A program made the position numbers and the translations under genes. Shown here in pieces: positions 35,509 through 46,221 of a stretch of 64,000 bases of DNA; the stretch's first letter is position 1; each line of letters begins with the position of its first letter. The stretch spans positions 3,206,501-3,270,500 of the forward strand of contig JAGMUV010000002.1 of the NCBI GenBank assembly GCA_020744425.1. Direction: 5' to 3'. Under the pieces are notes generated by a model that had not been told where the DNA came from, made no database searches, and worked only from the letters and a program-made list of their open reading frames with translations. The DNA comes from Dactylonectria macrodidyma (Eukaryota > Ascomycota > Sordariomycetes > Hypocreales > Nectriaceae).

Positions 35509-37156
35509 TGCTAGAGAGAGAAGAAGCAATCGACAACTCTCCGAGGAGAGGGGGGGTGGAGGGAATATCGGATGGATATTTAGAGTTCTCTGGGGAAGAG
35601 GAGAAAAAAAAAAGAGAGAGGGAGAGAGAAACAAGGAAGCAAGGAACAAGAATCTGGAGGAAAGAACGGGGTGCTCCGAGCTTGCGCCTTGAGGAACACC
35701 CAGCCCTTGAGGAACAGGAGCACACGATAACTAGGGACGACGGGCCCTGAGGGAACAAGAGCACCAAACCGGACCAGGATTGAGGCAATTACCGAGCAGG
35801 GTTTTTTTGTCTGGCACGGTCAGGGAATAGTAAAAAAAAATATCAAATATGCCATCTGGAGTCACCACTCTGGCTGGAGAAGGGGGCAAAAAACGACGTT
35901 GTTTCGGCTGATTTGGCGATGGACTCCCCTAGAGACACGAATCGGTGAAGCAAAGGCCTGTCAATACGGCGGTCAGACTCGGGGCGAAGGCGAGAAAGCG
36001 GCGATGTTCCCACGCTCGCTGAGCCATGTTCAGCTGTCGATGGCTTGTGTTTCGGTCCTCAGACATCTCCTCGACTCGTCATTCGAGGACGAGGGAGGTA
36101 GGGGCCTTTTTTTTTTTTTCTGCCCGGTGAATCAGAGGCCATCACGAGCCACTCGAAGGAAGCTGGTACGACACCCGGGGAGGATAGGGGTCCATGCGGC
36201 GCGCGGCGCGAGTCGTAATCGTTGAACCACAGAAAAACCACAGGAACCACAGAATCACAGAAGATCAAGCATGGTCACGGTCACAGTCACTGTCATGGTC
36301 ATGGTCAAGGTCATGGGGACGATGGAGGACGGGCCGTGTTACGGCGAGTCGCACGGCCCGCCTCGTTGCGAACGAGATGGCTTTCCAAGTTTTTTTTGGG
36401 GGCTCTTTTCTGCATCTTTTCTCGACTTATTAAAAGCAAAAGTTACTCTGCGGGATTGCGTGTGTTCCTGGCCGTTCGTCCTGCAAAGGATCGGTTGGTT
36501 CCTTTTCGTCCTGTCATGTCGGGGGCCAATCATGCAAGTCATTCATCAGCCCTGCAATGCGGTTCCGCAGAATCCGCTCTGCGCGCTCCCGGCAGTGTGG
36601 GTGGCCCAGCCGGTTCACCGGGGCGCCCGTAGCATGTCTGCCCGCCATCCGCTAATCAATTAGTGCAATGTAGGCGTATGATATTAGTGGGTGATGGTTG
36701 TGGGAGGAGTTTTGTGTGGTGGTACTCCTGCATAGCAGATGACATAGGGATTGATCTGGTAGAATCAGAGGTAGTAGCAGGGTGGGTGGACGACAACAGC
36801 GTGGTGACCATAGCGGCGTAGCGCGATGGCCCAGCGCGGCCCAATGACCTGTATCGTGATACCGTGGTACGGTTCCGCCGTGTTTCTCGATGTGATGTGA
36901 TGAGATGAACCCCTCCGCCAACTCTGCTCCGGCCATGCGATGGGGCCCCCCAATCGATCCTGCACCCTTGGTGCAGTGACATTCTGTCTTCCCCATCATG
37001 ACTCTCTTTGCCGGCCCTCAACCTGTCTCAATTTGGTATCTTCTCCTCTTTCTCTTCTTTCTGGTCTTCTTTCTTTTCCTTGTCTCCACCCTCTGTCGTC
37101 CCACTTCCATGCGCGCCGTCTCGCCCATCAACATCCCCTTGCAGGCCGCTCGGACC
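35509..37156. other. intergenic, Nudix promoter / Cys-rich gene 3' side
   Basis: No gene is supported. It contains A- and GA-rich tracts near 35605-35635 (Nudix leader side), a T-run at about 36107-36119, and the hexanucleotide array at 36271-36312. Confidence 0.55.
36271..36312. repeat. Degenerate hexanucleotide array (ANGGTC-like)
   Basis: Seven consecutive 6-bp units of the form ATGGTC/ACGGTC/ACAGTC/ACTGTC/AAGGTC lie in non-coding DNA. Just upstream (about 36222-36262) ACCACAGAA-like words also repeat. Confidence 0.8.
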
Positions 37157-37510
37157 CTAGCCGAAGACAGATTGCCGGCCGGGGGTGAGCCCGGGCACGG
37201 GAAGGCGTGGCGGCCCACCTCCGGGCGTCGGACTGTCACCGCCTGCATCGACGGACATGCGTAGAACGGGCGGCCGGGCGGCCATGACGGCAGCGGCGGC
37301 GGCGGCGCTGTCCTCGGCGGCATGTTGTGCGAGGACCGGTGTGCAAGGCTTCCACGCACAGAGCGCGCAGACCTCCATCTCAGGCGTTGGTGTCAGACAG
37401 TAGAACGGGCTGGAACATTTTCGTGCGCAGCGCTCAAAGTCAATAACTTTCTCGCCCTGGCTGCGATGGCAGACCTGGCACATCCGCTTGGCGACGATAG
37501 TGTGGCACAT
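37157..37510 (-). CDS. Small Cys-rich (putative zinc-binding) hypothetical protein
   Basis: A single exon of 117 residues starts at the ATG at 37510 (MCHTIVAKRMCQVC); a longer frame upstream lacks this conserved-looking beginning. The first 55 residues hold about nine cysteines in paired spacings (CQVC, CARKC, CALC) that could bind zinc. The C-terminal half is Ala/Pro/Gly-rich and low complexity. Small fungal proteins beginning MCxxxxxxxxCxxC with similar pairs are common and uncharacterised. No signal peptide is seen. The gene is not certain: length and Cys spacing support it, the low-complexity tail weakens it. Confidence 0.45.
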   Translation of the reverse strand: MCHTIVAKRMCQVCHRSQGEKVIDFERCARKCSSPFYCLTPTPEMEVCALCAWKPCTPVLAQHAAEDSAAAAAAVMAARPPVLRMSVDAGGDSPTPGGGPPRLPVPGLTPGRQSVFG

Positions 37511-39121
37511 CTTTGCTATTCGTCCACTTTCGCCGGATCTTGTTGCTGATGCCGTGGGGTTCGGTGTAGATACGAGTCTTGTGTTTGTGTGTTGGGAGTG
37601 GATGGGCTCTTGTATTGTGTCGTGTACTGGGTAAGAACAAGAGATGATCAATCGACTTGCCTCTCCTCTTCTTCTCCCTTTATAAGGAGGTTTCCGAGAC
37701 GTTCGGGCTGTTCAAATGGTGTTTGTATTACAGCGTCGTGTGTTTTTCTGTTTCGGATGTATCACACCTAAGACTAGGCGTCGGTACTCGATTCAAACGG
37801 CGGGCCTGTCCGAGCACAACGACTGCTGTTTGAGGCACGACGGGAGGCACGACAGGAGCCTTTTGCTTTGTTTGGATGGTCGTTGTGAACTCGACATGGA
37901 AGGCAACGAGCAGGCAAACGTCAGATCATGCCATTCGTCGTCGAGGCATTTCCTTCTTTTAACGTTTCTGCATCTGCCTGCAGTGAGGGGAACGGGGCGT
38001 TGCTCTGCAGCTCGCGAATGTAGACAAAGCCGTGGATTGTAGACGTATAAGTGACGAGGACTGAGGGCTCTATGACGACGGTTGAGGTTAGCTCGGGGGG
38101 CGAAGCCTCACAGTGCCGGGCGTGAGATCCGGTGTGACAGAAACAGGGCCATCAGGCAAAAGACACTTTGGGTGGCTTTGATGGCATGCGTAGGTGTCGC
38201 TGTGTGGGTGGCTTGACGGACTGATGCCTCCGCAGCAGCAAGAAGGGTGTGTGCGAGGCTTGTCCCAGCCAAGCCCGCGGGTCTTACTGGTGACATCGAC
38301 AGTACTTAGGCACCAGGCTTCCAACAGACATGGTCCAATCCATCTTCGGCTGCCCCATTCGTGGCCAAGAGAATCAATCAATCAAGAAGCGTGGCTTTGT
38401 TTTTGTTGTCTTTTCCCCGCATCAAGACGGGACGGAGTTTACCTTCTTGACAGCTCGGAATTGTTGTGCCTTAGGCTCGCGCGTGCCTGTCATTTGTTGG
38501 GGCAGCCAATGGCCTGAAGGCGTGAGGCAATCCTTATGACGAGTCGTGAGGCGTGAGGCGTGTTTTCTCAACCCTTCCTTTGGCCTGCAAACCAAAAAGT
38601 CCCGTCTTACACGCCGCCATCTTCTTGACATCCGAATCGCCTGCCCGCCCCCTGAATCCTGCATCGTCGCCCAAGCTCTCCGACTGGCTGACTAGGATCT
38701 CGAGGTCGCGTGCACTGCCCACGAGGCAAAACCGTGGATCGCCTGGGCTGGCAAGAGGCCTCCTTGTGTAATACATCGTCACGTTGAAATCATCACGCAT
38801 TTCGCACAATCCAACAAGACCTACATACCTGCACGCGCGCTCGCGCTCGCATACGCATACGCTGTTCGTTGGTAACTCCGTAGCAAACACATACTGTATT
38901 AACACCCGTGCCTCGTATACATATGATGACTCTGCAGGCGAATTGAGACATGTGGTGGCTTTGGCAGTTCAGGTCCAACGTCAAGATCAGATAGGAATCG
39001 ATCGTCGCTGCACCCCATTCTCCGCCAACCACGTTCCATGTAATGTCTTCATTTTGACATGCCCAGCCTTAACCGGGCCAGTCCAAGACTCCCCAAGTAT
39101 GTAGTTCCTCGTCTTGGGGTC
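37511..39121. other. intergenic, Cys-rich gene promoter / SDR 3' side
   Basis: 1.6 kb without supported genes; open frames are short and inconsistent between strands. Confidence 0.5.
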
Positions 39122-40085
39122 TCACAGGTATGCAGCCCTCATGCTTTCCATGTATCTCTTGTCGACTTCATCATCATTTTCTCCGGCCTCTCTGCCTTGC
39201 ATCCGGCGCCGTAGGTTCACTCCACCGTCCCGAGGCCCGACAAAGTATCTTAGTTTGGTAGAATCGTGGTCCGTCGCGGCTGTCCAGACCGTCTCCGCGG
39301 CCTCGGCCGCCGACATGCTCTGCGCTTGCATGGCCCCGAACCGTTGCATGGTCCTCTCTAGGAAGGCGCCGTATCTCTCTTGTATGCCAGGCGCCATCTT
39401 ATCCAGATCAGCCAACTGCATCGACGTCTGATTGAAGTTGGTCTCGGTGATCCCGCCATGGGGACACACCAGCTTGACTTGGATAGGGCGTTCGACCGCT
39501 TCCATCTCATACACGAGTGATTCCATGAAGAGGTTCATTGCCGCCTTGCTGGCACTGTATGGGCCAAGTAGAGGCAACCCAAAATGAGAAGCGCCCGATC
39601 CGACGTAAATAATCCGGGACGGAGCATTTGCTTCGGTGCTTGCACGCAGGTGTGGAAGGCATGCTTTGATTAGTCCCAGAGTACCTTTTCCCCAAAGGTT
39701 AGATGAATATTATACGTCACACTTTGTGTTGTCCGGACTGAGAGAGAGCCATACCGAAAACGTTGACCTCGAAGCACTTGCGAATAGTATTGATATCGAG
39801 ATGTTCAAGTACTCCGAACTGGCCATAACCAGCATTGTTGATGAGGACATTGATTTTCCCAAACCTCTCAATTGCGGCATCCAACGCCGGCTGGAACGTA
39901 GTCTGGTCAGAGAGGTCGAGGCGATAGACTTTTAACGATCTAAACTCGCTAGCCAAGCCCTGGAGCTTCGGGGAGGAAGGGTCCCTAGCCGTCGCGGCGA
40001 CATTCCAACCGTCCGAGAGGAATAAGTTCGTTAGAGCTAAGCCAAGGCCCGAGTTGGCACCCGTAATAAAAGCTGTCTTCGTCAT
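39122..40085 (-). CDS. Short-chain dehydrogenase/reductase (classical SDR)
   Basis: Two exons (39755-40085, 39122-39684) separated by a 70-nt intron give 297 residues. Cofactor-binding TGANSGLG is at about residues 8-15, the NNAG motif at about 86-89, and the catalytic block includes IIYVGSGAS and YSASK (Tyr/Lys). The GxxxGxG plus YxxxK pattern and the single Rossmann domain place it in the classical SDR superfamily, NAD(P)-dependent. The substrate is unknown; closest in style are fungal carbonyl or hydroxysteroid reductase-like SDRs. There are no adjacent biosynthetic core genes, so nothing suggests a secondary-metabolite cluster. It shares a divergent promoter with the complex I subunit. 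Confidence 0.9.
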
Positions 40086-41012
40086 GATGTTGGTAGAACC
40101 GGGGTCGGTCTTGATATCGGTATAGGGCGGTGATCGATGTTTTGCTTGGTCTCTTGTCAGAGTTCCATGATCCTGTTAGGAGATTTCGTATCCTTATATC
40201 CCTTGCTATCAATCATTGTCGGACTTTAGGTCGCGATTCAGAGTATATGAGATCCGGACTTTGCGGTGAAAGTCCTGAACCCAGGGTGGATGATATCAGC
40301 CGCTTGGTGATATGTAAGCAATCGATGAAGTAGATCGAGAGAAGTTCCCACAAATGAATGAGATATGAGAAGACAGAGCCAAATATAAAACACAAGGACC
40401 CGCAAAGCAAACGTGTGACCTCATTGCTTGCATCAGCCAACAACTTGATCTGATGGTGCCTCTGGCTGGCTTATCATGAGCGGATCTGATCGCGTAAGCC
40501 ATGGAAGGGTGCTCATGGTACTCTAAACAGGCAGCGATCCAGTGATGAGAGCAGCATACTAGTTGCCAATCGTGGTATCCCATAAATCGCTATCATTGAC
40601 TGCCACTCATCAGCCGTCCAAAGTGTGCCTCTCGGATTGCTAATGGCCTTCGTATGAGTTGCTTAGCACTACGACGAGCCACTGTGGCCTGACCACTGTG
40701 ATGAAGGGACTGCATCAACATCTCCAGAAACCGCAAGCTGGAAATTCACTTGTTGAAGTCGCATTATGTCTCACATCGAATCAAAACTCGGTACATTGAC
40801 TGAAAAACGAAGTTTCCAGGAGCAAGTTGGGTGAAAGAAGCGATTCCAAACGTCTGCACGTCGATTGGTCAACCCCCAAGCAGGGTTGGCTTACGTAACG
40901 CGGGATCAACCCGCGGACCGGCGACAACCTCAACCGGCCATGTAGATTTGGCGAGTCTCCGAACGAAGTCCTCACGACCAATCCTCAATTGAACGCTGCC
41001 CATCCCGCCAAC
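40086..41012. promoter_or_regulatory. divergent promoter, SDR / complex I subunit
   Basis: 927 bp between outward-facing start codons; no further gene or operator was recognised. Confidence 0.5.
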
Positions 41013-41688
41013 ATGTTCGCCGCACGACAGAGGGCAGCCTGCGTGGCCCGTCAGCTGCAGCGGACAGCGCGGACCTACGCCTCCGACGCCCACGCTCACC
41101 ACAAGCCCGCCGCCCCCGTCAACGAGTCCTTCGGCGTATGTATCGCCCGCAAAACCTCGCAACCGTCTCGCCGCGACACGTCTTCCCGCAGCTGTCCGAC
41201 GGCCATTGTTGCGACTCAGTGCTAACCTATCCACGCAGACCGGATCAATCATGACTGTCTCCGCCTTCCTCGGCGGCGTTCTCCTCCTGCAGTTCGTCCC
41301 CCAGGAAGGCGAGAAGTCCGCCATCCTCAGCCTCATTGACAAGTACACGTCGCGGGGCGACGATTGGGAGGAGATCAACACCCTGCACACCAAAGCTGCG
41401 CAGCAGGCCTCCTTCGACCGAAACCTGTTCGAGAACGCCTCCAACAAACACCGATACGTCGATGTCGCCTACCCCGAGTGCGTACCACACCGTTCCGTCA
41501 ACCCGAAGCTCGATCAATACCACAAGAATTGATGCTAACTTTGTGAAAGGGCCATTCAATCTCACGCTCCCCGAAACATCCAGGCCGGTTCCCTCAACAA
41601 CATGGACTGGGCTGTCGAGCACTTCAGGCAACAGCACCTCAAGGACGAGGAGCGGAAAGCCGCTAGACTGGCCCAGAAGCAGGAATGA
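41013..41688 (+). CDS. NADH:ubiquinone oxidoreductase 17.8 kDa subunit, mitochondrial
   Basis: Three exons (41013-41135, 41239-41477, 41550-41688) encode 166 residues. The N-terminus (MFAARQRAACVARQLQRTARTYASDA) is Arg/Ala-rich, amphipathic and lacks acidic residues, as in mitochondrial presequences. A membrane span follows at about residues 42-60 (TGSIMTVSAFLGGVLLLQFV), then an acidic, helical C-terminal part with FDRNLFENASNKHRYVDVAYPE and GSLNNMDWAVEHF. This matches the fungal 17.8 kDa accessory subunit of complex I (Neurospora NUO-17.8 type; NUXM in Yarrowia). It contributes to the membrane arm and carries no redox centre. The junctions are all in frame; the second donor is GTGCGT. Confidence 0.88.
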
Positions 41689-42200
41689 GGGTTGTATACT
41701 AGAACATGGATCGGCATATAGGAATCCATCAAATTCAGTCAACGATATTCGCTTTGTCATTGGGTTGTGCCTCTCACGCCAAACCATGTTGATGCTATAC
41801 AGGTCCGAGCTAGAGGTGGCATATTTGCGTTTTCGGATGCTTTGATGTTATACGAACTCTGCTGAAAAGGGGCCCGAGCTTGTGCCTTGGAGAAAGGGTG
41901 ATCCTCAGGTTGTTGCGTGTGACTTGATCAGGCTGGCCATGAGGTAGGTGTGTTCTATTGCCGTCGGGCAGGGCAAGTGTGATCCTTGACAACTTCAATT
42001 GTAGGTATGCACATTGACCTTTCGTTCTACCTTCACTGGACTCTTGCGTTCCGTTTTTTCTAAAACCAGCACATTACTGAATGAAAGAGATATTTTCTCT
42101 GCTTCGTTAGTGCTAAAATCATTATTCGTCGTACTGACATCGACAACATCAACTTTGCACTATTCTAGACGACTTCGACAATTATCATCATCGTCTTAGC
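41689..42200. other. intergenic, complex I subunit 3' / SET gene 5'
   Basis: 512 bp between two plus-strand genes. No coding or RNA feature is supported. Confidence 0.5.
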
Positions 42201-43195
42201 ATGTCACGCGTATCTTACGCCACCTGGACTTTGGCCCGCTCTACAAAGCCAGCTTTACAAAGCATCGTCGACGCGACAATGCCTTCTCGTATGCATGCAT
42301 TTTCTTAGCTTGATGACCCAGCGGAGTTCTGATAGCATGGTGTAGGGCGGCACACTTCTTCCAGTTCGGCTCACGACTGCTCCATCGGCGGATGCGAGGC
42401 AGGGCGCTCACCTCAAGATGAAGTATCAAGTATGGAATCCTTGGGTAAGGATATCGTCCTAGGTAGTCGTTGAACGCCCTGGCTCCGAGCCTTGTCTTGT
42501 GTTCTACAAACCTCATCATCATGGACCTCAGCACCTAACTTGCTTTGGCAGACGCCTCAAGCGACAGTTATCAGATTGGGCAGGACAAGGCATCATCTCT
42601 GCCCCGGAATAAAGAGGCTACTTATATTTCTAGCCATGTTAATCGTGGCCGCTGCGTTCACTTAAATCAAGACTTTCCTCGCGGTCATTGCGTCATTGTC
42701 GAAAAACCTGCGATATCTTGTGTTCACTGGCGACAGAGGCAAGGGAGGAGGACAATAGGCGATATGTGGGACAAACTCTCACATGATGCCCGGCTTGAAC
42801 TCCAACAAGCCTTCAAGAAGCTGGAGGATATTCCGATCAACAAGAAATTAAATATTGGAGGAAGAAAGCTTCTCGAGAAGTTCGTCGAAGAGTATGCGTT
42901 TTGGGATTCAAAAAACACCAACGCACACGTCTATGCAGTTGCGTCGCACATCAACCACGCTTGTACAACTCACGCCAATGCACAGCAGTGGACGGACTCG
43001 GACCATCCGAACTGCATCACTGTCACGCTCGTGAGAGACATGAAAGCTGGTGAGGAGCTCTTCATCAACTACAACAAAGGGCGCATGCGCTTTGGTTGTG
43101 CAGTTGGCGGCTCTCGATGTGATGAACCCCGATATAATGAATCTCGATATGACGAACCTCGAACCGAGAACCCACGCGAGGGATCCTGCGAGTAG
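42201..43195 (+). CDS. SET-domain protein (short, no post-SET)
   Basis: The main exon (42552-43195) has no in-frame ATG at its beginning; it opens after a CTAAC...TTGGCAG 3' splice signal. An upstream exon 42201-42288 begins with ATG, ends in a GTATGC donor and is in matching phase, giving 243 residues; this first exon is a hypothesis. The SET core is visible: HVNRGRCVHLNQDFPRGHCVIVEKP at the start (SET-I like) and AVASHINHACTTHANAQQWT followed by ITVTLVRDMKAGEELFINYN, containing the NHxC and ELxxxY motifs. There is no Cys-rich post-SET; the C-terminus instead carries four 5-residue repeats. Fungal stand-alone SET proteins methylate histone or non-histone lysines; the target is unknown. Confidence 0.72.
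43115..43174 (+). repeat. Four 15-bp repeats in the SET gene C-terminus
   Basis: Units start at 43115, 43130, 43145 and 43160 and encode RCDEP, RYNES, RYDEP and RTENP. The period is a multiple of three, so copy-number change would keep the frame. Confidence 0.85.
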
Positions 43196-43672
43196 GACTA
43201 CAAGACCATCTGGGGAGCAGTTACGCGGTACTGGGGGAGACTGTTCAGGCGAAGCAATCCCTTTGATAGGAACAAACACACCGCACTTGGCGACGACATG
43301 GTGTGAGAGATTGAGGATAAGGAGTTTTTTTCATTGAGCGATACATGAGTATTGCCTTACTACCCCACACTCCTTTACTAGCGAAATGTCGAGACGCACA
43401 CTCTTGGGGATGACGTCTACATGAAGTGGAGTTTCCAGAGAGAAGAGAATTCCAGGGCCTAGGCCATTTGCATGGGTCACGTTGAAGCACGATCGGGAGA
43501 GGAAAGGGCGAATAGTTGTCAAGCGGACAATGCTGCTTTATTGTACTTTCATGGTACCCATTGTCATCAAGTGACTTCGATAGAGGCCATCGCCCTTCTA
43601 CCAAAACCAGTTCCTGTCCTTTTCGCCCGTAAATGTCCGTGAATGCAGAAACCACCCAAGACCGCAACCTTC
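43196..43672. other. convergent 3' intergenic, SET gene / RPS15
   Basis: 477 bp between two stop codons; only 3'-end sequence is expected. An open minus-strand frame crosses it into the ribosomal gene and is treated as chance. Confidence 0.55.
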
Positions 43673-43978
43673 TTATTTGAGGGGGATAAAACGAGAAGAG
43701 TGCGTGGCACCAATACCGGGTCGACCGTGCTTGACGGGCTTGCTGTGAGAGGGTTAGAATCCGATGGCTCGGCAACGGGACGTGGGGGGAAGACGTACTA
43801 TGAGATAGAGAACTCAGCCAGGTAGTGACCAACCATCTCAGGCTTGATCTCGACCTGGTTGAACTCCTTGCCGGAGTAGATACCAATAACGCTACCAATC
43901 ATCTCGGGGACGACAATCATGTCTCGGAGGTGGGTCTTGACGAGGTCGGGCTTCTCGTTGGGCTTGGCCTCCTGCTTG

Positions 43979-44010
<32 letters not shown>

Positions 44011-44448
44011 GCGGCGCTTCAGACCACGGTTGATCCTGCGGCGGGCACGGGCGTGGACGACATCCCGGAGCTGGTCGGAGCTGAGGTCCAGGAGGCTGTG
44101 GAAAGAGAATCACAGATCAGCACAAGTGTTCTCGATGCATTCGGCGCGCACCAGAACGTCATGGGACGCAAGGGATTCCATCGTCGGCGGGGGGATTCGC
44201 GTGCAACGTACTTGTCAAGGTCGATTCCTCGGTAGGAGAACTTTCGGAACGCTCTCTTCTTCTTGAGCTCGGCGGCCTCCTCGGCGTTCTGTCACCACAA
44301 AAGTCAGTCATTGTGTGTTCCGATATTTCCTGGCAAGGGCGTCACTGCGTGGCGGGCGACTGCGACGGAGGCGACAAGTTTCGCGGCCGCAGTTCGCAGC
44401 AGCGGCTGGGTGAGGGATTCGGAGAGCACGTACGTATTCGTCAGCCAT
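43673..44448 (-). CDS. RPS15: 40S ribosomal protein S15 (uS19)
   Basis: Four exons (44434-44448, 44212-44288, 43799-44095, 43673-43742) encode 152 residues, the expected eukaryotic length. The first coding exon holds only five codons (MADEY). Conserved blocks are [40 protein letters not shown]-equivalent [41 protein letters not shown] and the C-terminal [18 protein letters not shown]. uS19 sits in the head of the small subunit, near the decoding site and the central protuberance contacts. The introns are 145, 116 and 56 nt. Telobox-like words lie upstream (44579-44587 and about 44663), typical of fungal ribosomal protein promoters. Confidence 0.96.
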
Positions 44449-46221
44449 GATCGCGGTGTTGTGTTGAGTGAATTCGCTGATCTACCGAAGAGCGAATATA
44501 GATGGGCCGGGATGGAGTCGACTTTGAAGGCGGGTGTTGAGTCGCTTGAGGTTACGAATTGGGCCAAAATTCTGGCAGTAGGGTTTTCGTGCCCTTCGAC
44601 CCCTCGGGTCATGTGACCCTTTGTTGCTCGCTGCACTCCTGTGGGCTTCTCCGCACTGGGTCAAAACCCTTTGTCGGCGGGAGTGGAGGGCACAAAAAAA
44701 AGTGGCCGGAGCTGGAGGCGCCGAGATTCCGAGATGCAGATTGATTCCTGAGGTGTCAGATTCATGATTGCCCGACTTGGCAATGGAGCAAGCTGGTCCG
44801 AGCGTGACTGTGGGGACCACATCTCATGGTGTCACCAGTCATTGATCGTACGTGCGAGCGTAAGCTGCCCAGTGTGTGGCGCGCGAGCGAGAGATGAGGC
44901 GCCAGGTAGGCCTTGTCAACCTCTGTGAGCATGAACTGTGCTCCCGAGATGGTGTTGCACCATTGCTTGGATATTGTTACAACAGCCGAAATATTTTTCA
45001 AGTGAAGGCTGGCGTCAAGACTCAAACATGCGATCGCGATAATCTAGGTTTGTGTGGCTCGGGTGGTTGATTTTAGGACCTTAGGTACCTAGATAGATGT
45101 CTGGATGTGAACGAGTATAGAAATGTGTATATAACACTGGTAATTGGTGACTTACTTGTTGATAACTGTGAGTTACTTCGTAGTTGATGCTTCGAGGGCT
45201 TTGCACTAAATTGAAGTTGTCACAAAGCGGCATTCCAACCCGCGCGGGCCAAGAGCCTACTTCCCGTGTTCGGTTACACCCGTGTACCCTCTTGGTGTCT
45301 CTGTCTCTGTCTCTCTGTCTCTCTCTTCTTTTCCCCTCGTTCGTAGACCTACACTGTCACCACGTGAGACCTTGCGTCTTTCACGCAGGGCCAAGAGCAT
45401 CGACTCTCTCTCAGCATGCGCCGAGCCCCGGTGTTACTGCCGCGCCCCTTGGGTGTCCACATCGGGAGTTCCAAGACCGCATCTCGGCACGCAACGGCCG
45501 GGCTCATTTCCCCTCGGCGCAGCATTTTGCAGCTCGCGAGAGCGCCTAGAAAGCGCCCAGAAACCTCAATGCGCCGGCCAAGGCCATGGCATTGAGCAAA
45601 AGGCTCGGCGCCGGAGGCCAGCAGCCGCTCGCATCGGCAAGATTGGCCCAAGAAGCCCCTCCCCAGCGACTTTCAGCGCATTCAGGCCAGCGCAAGCGGC
45701 AATGCCCAGACCTGCAGCGGTCAACGTGGACAGTTGTATCAGTGCGATTCTGGCCTTGGCATTCTCGGCATCCACCCGTGATAAGATTTCGCCAAGCCCT
45801 CAAGGCAAAGACCTCAGAAGGGGGAACACCAACGCTACTCTCGCCTCCCGCGCGGCATGGACCAATTCTCTTTCACTTTCTCTGGTCTCTATCGACTTGT
45901 CCTTGAAATACCCCCAGAGCCTCCATCCTGATGCTTCTCGACGCTGCTTGAGCATGAACCCGAGCCCGAAGACTCTCAACTGAAGCCTACTCGAGTCGCC
46001 CCTCTTCGCCCGTGTCTAGCTGCCCTCCCAGTTTACGACCCCTACCAACACCGCGCGTCAATACCCACCAGCCGTCGGCCATATGCCCGGATGGACGACA
46101 TTGGCGACGGTCGCTGAACTGCAGACTTGACTGCAACTACAAGACTCCTTTGCGCTCCGTGGACGGTTGGACTGGTGGCCCTTCTCTCGAGGTCAGGCGT
46201 CGCCAAGCTAGTGTCGCCTCC
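44449..46221. other. intergenic between RPS15 and the second membrane protein (divergent)
   Basis: 1.77 kb. Besides the telobox words, it has a CT-rich microsatellite (TCTCTGTCTC, about 45298-45330), the palindrome TAGGTACCTA at 45082-45091, TACTTCGTA at 45174-45182, and an unproven hydrophobic minus-strand frame at 45566-45775. No confident gene. Confidence 0.55.
44579..44587 (-). promoter_or_regulatory. Telobox-like element upstream of RPS15
   Basis: AAAACCCTA on the minus strand, 131 bp upstream of the RPS15 start; a related AAAACCCTTT lies near 44663. In fungi such words bind telobox factors and are common in ribosomal protein promoters. Binding is inference. Confidence 0.4.

Noticed and set aside
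34508..35788. 426-codon minus-strand frame overlapping the Nudix gene
   Set aside because: It is a shifted frame rich in Arg/Pro/Gly without domain; the other frame carries the Nudix box and DUF4743-like domain.
28222..40085. Possible secondary-metabolite cluster (oxidoreductase, cupin, Nudix, SDR)
   Set aside because: No polyketide synthase, NRPS, terpene or prenyl-transferase core enzyme, transporter or cluster regulator lies among them, and spacing and strand are irregular.
41810..41998. Minus-strand 62-codon frame in the complex I subunit 3' region
   Set aside because: Short, unsupported by context, and antisense to an expected 3' UTR.
43245..43898. 217-codon minus-strand frame next to RPS15
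   Set aside because: It overlaps the RPS15 last exons and introns in another frame.
45282..45983. 233-codon plus-strand frame before the second membrane protein
   Set aside because: It starts without ATG, is Arg/Ser/Pro-rich, and probably represents leader or promoter sequence.
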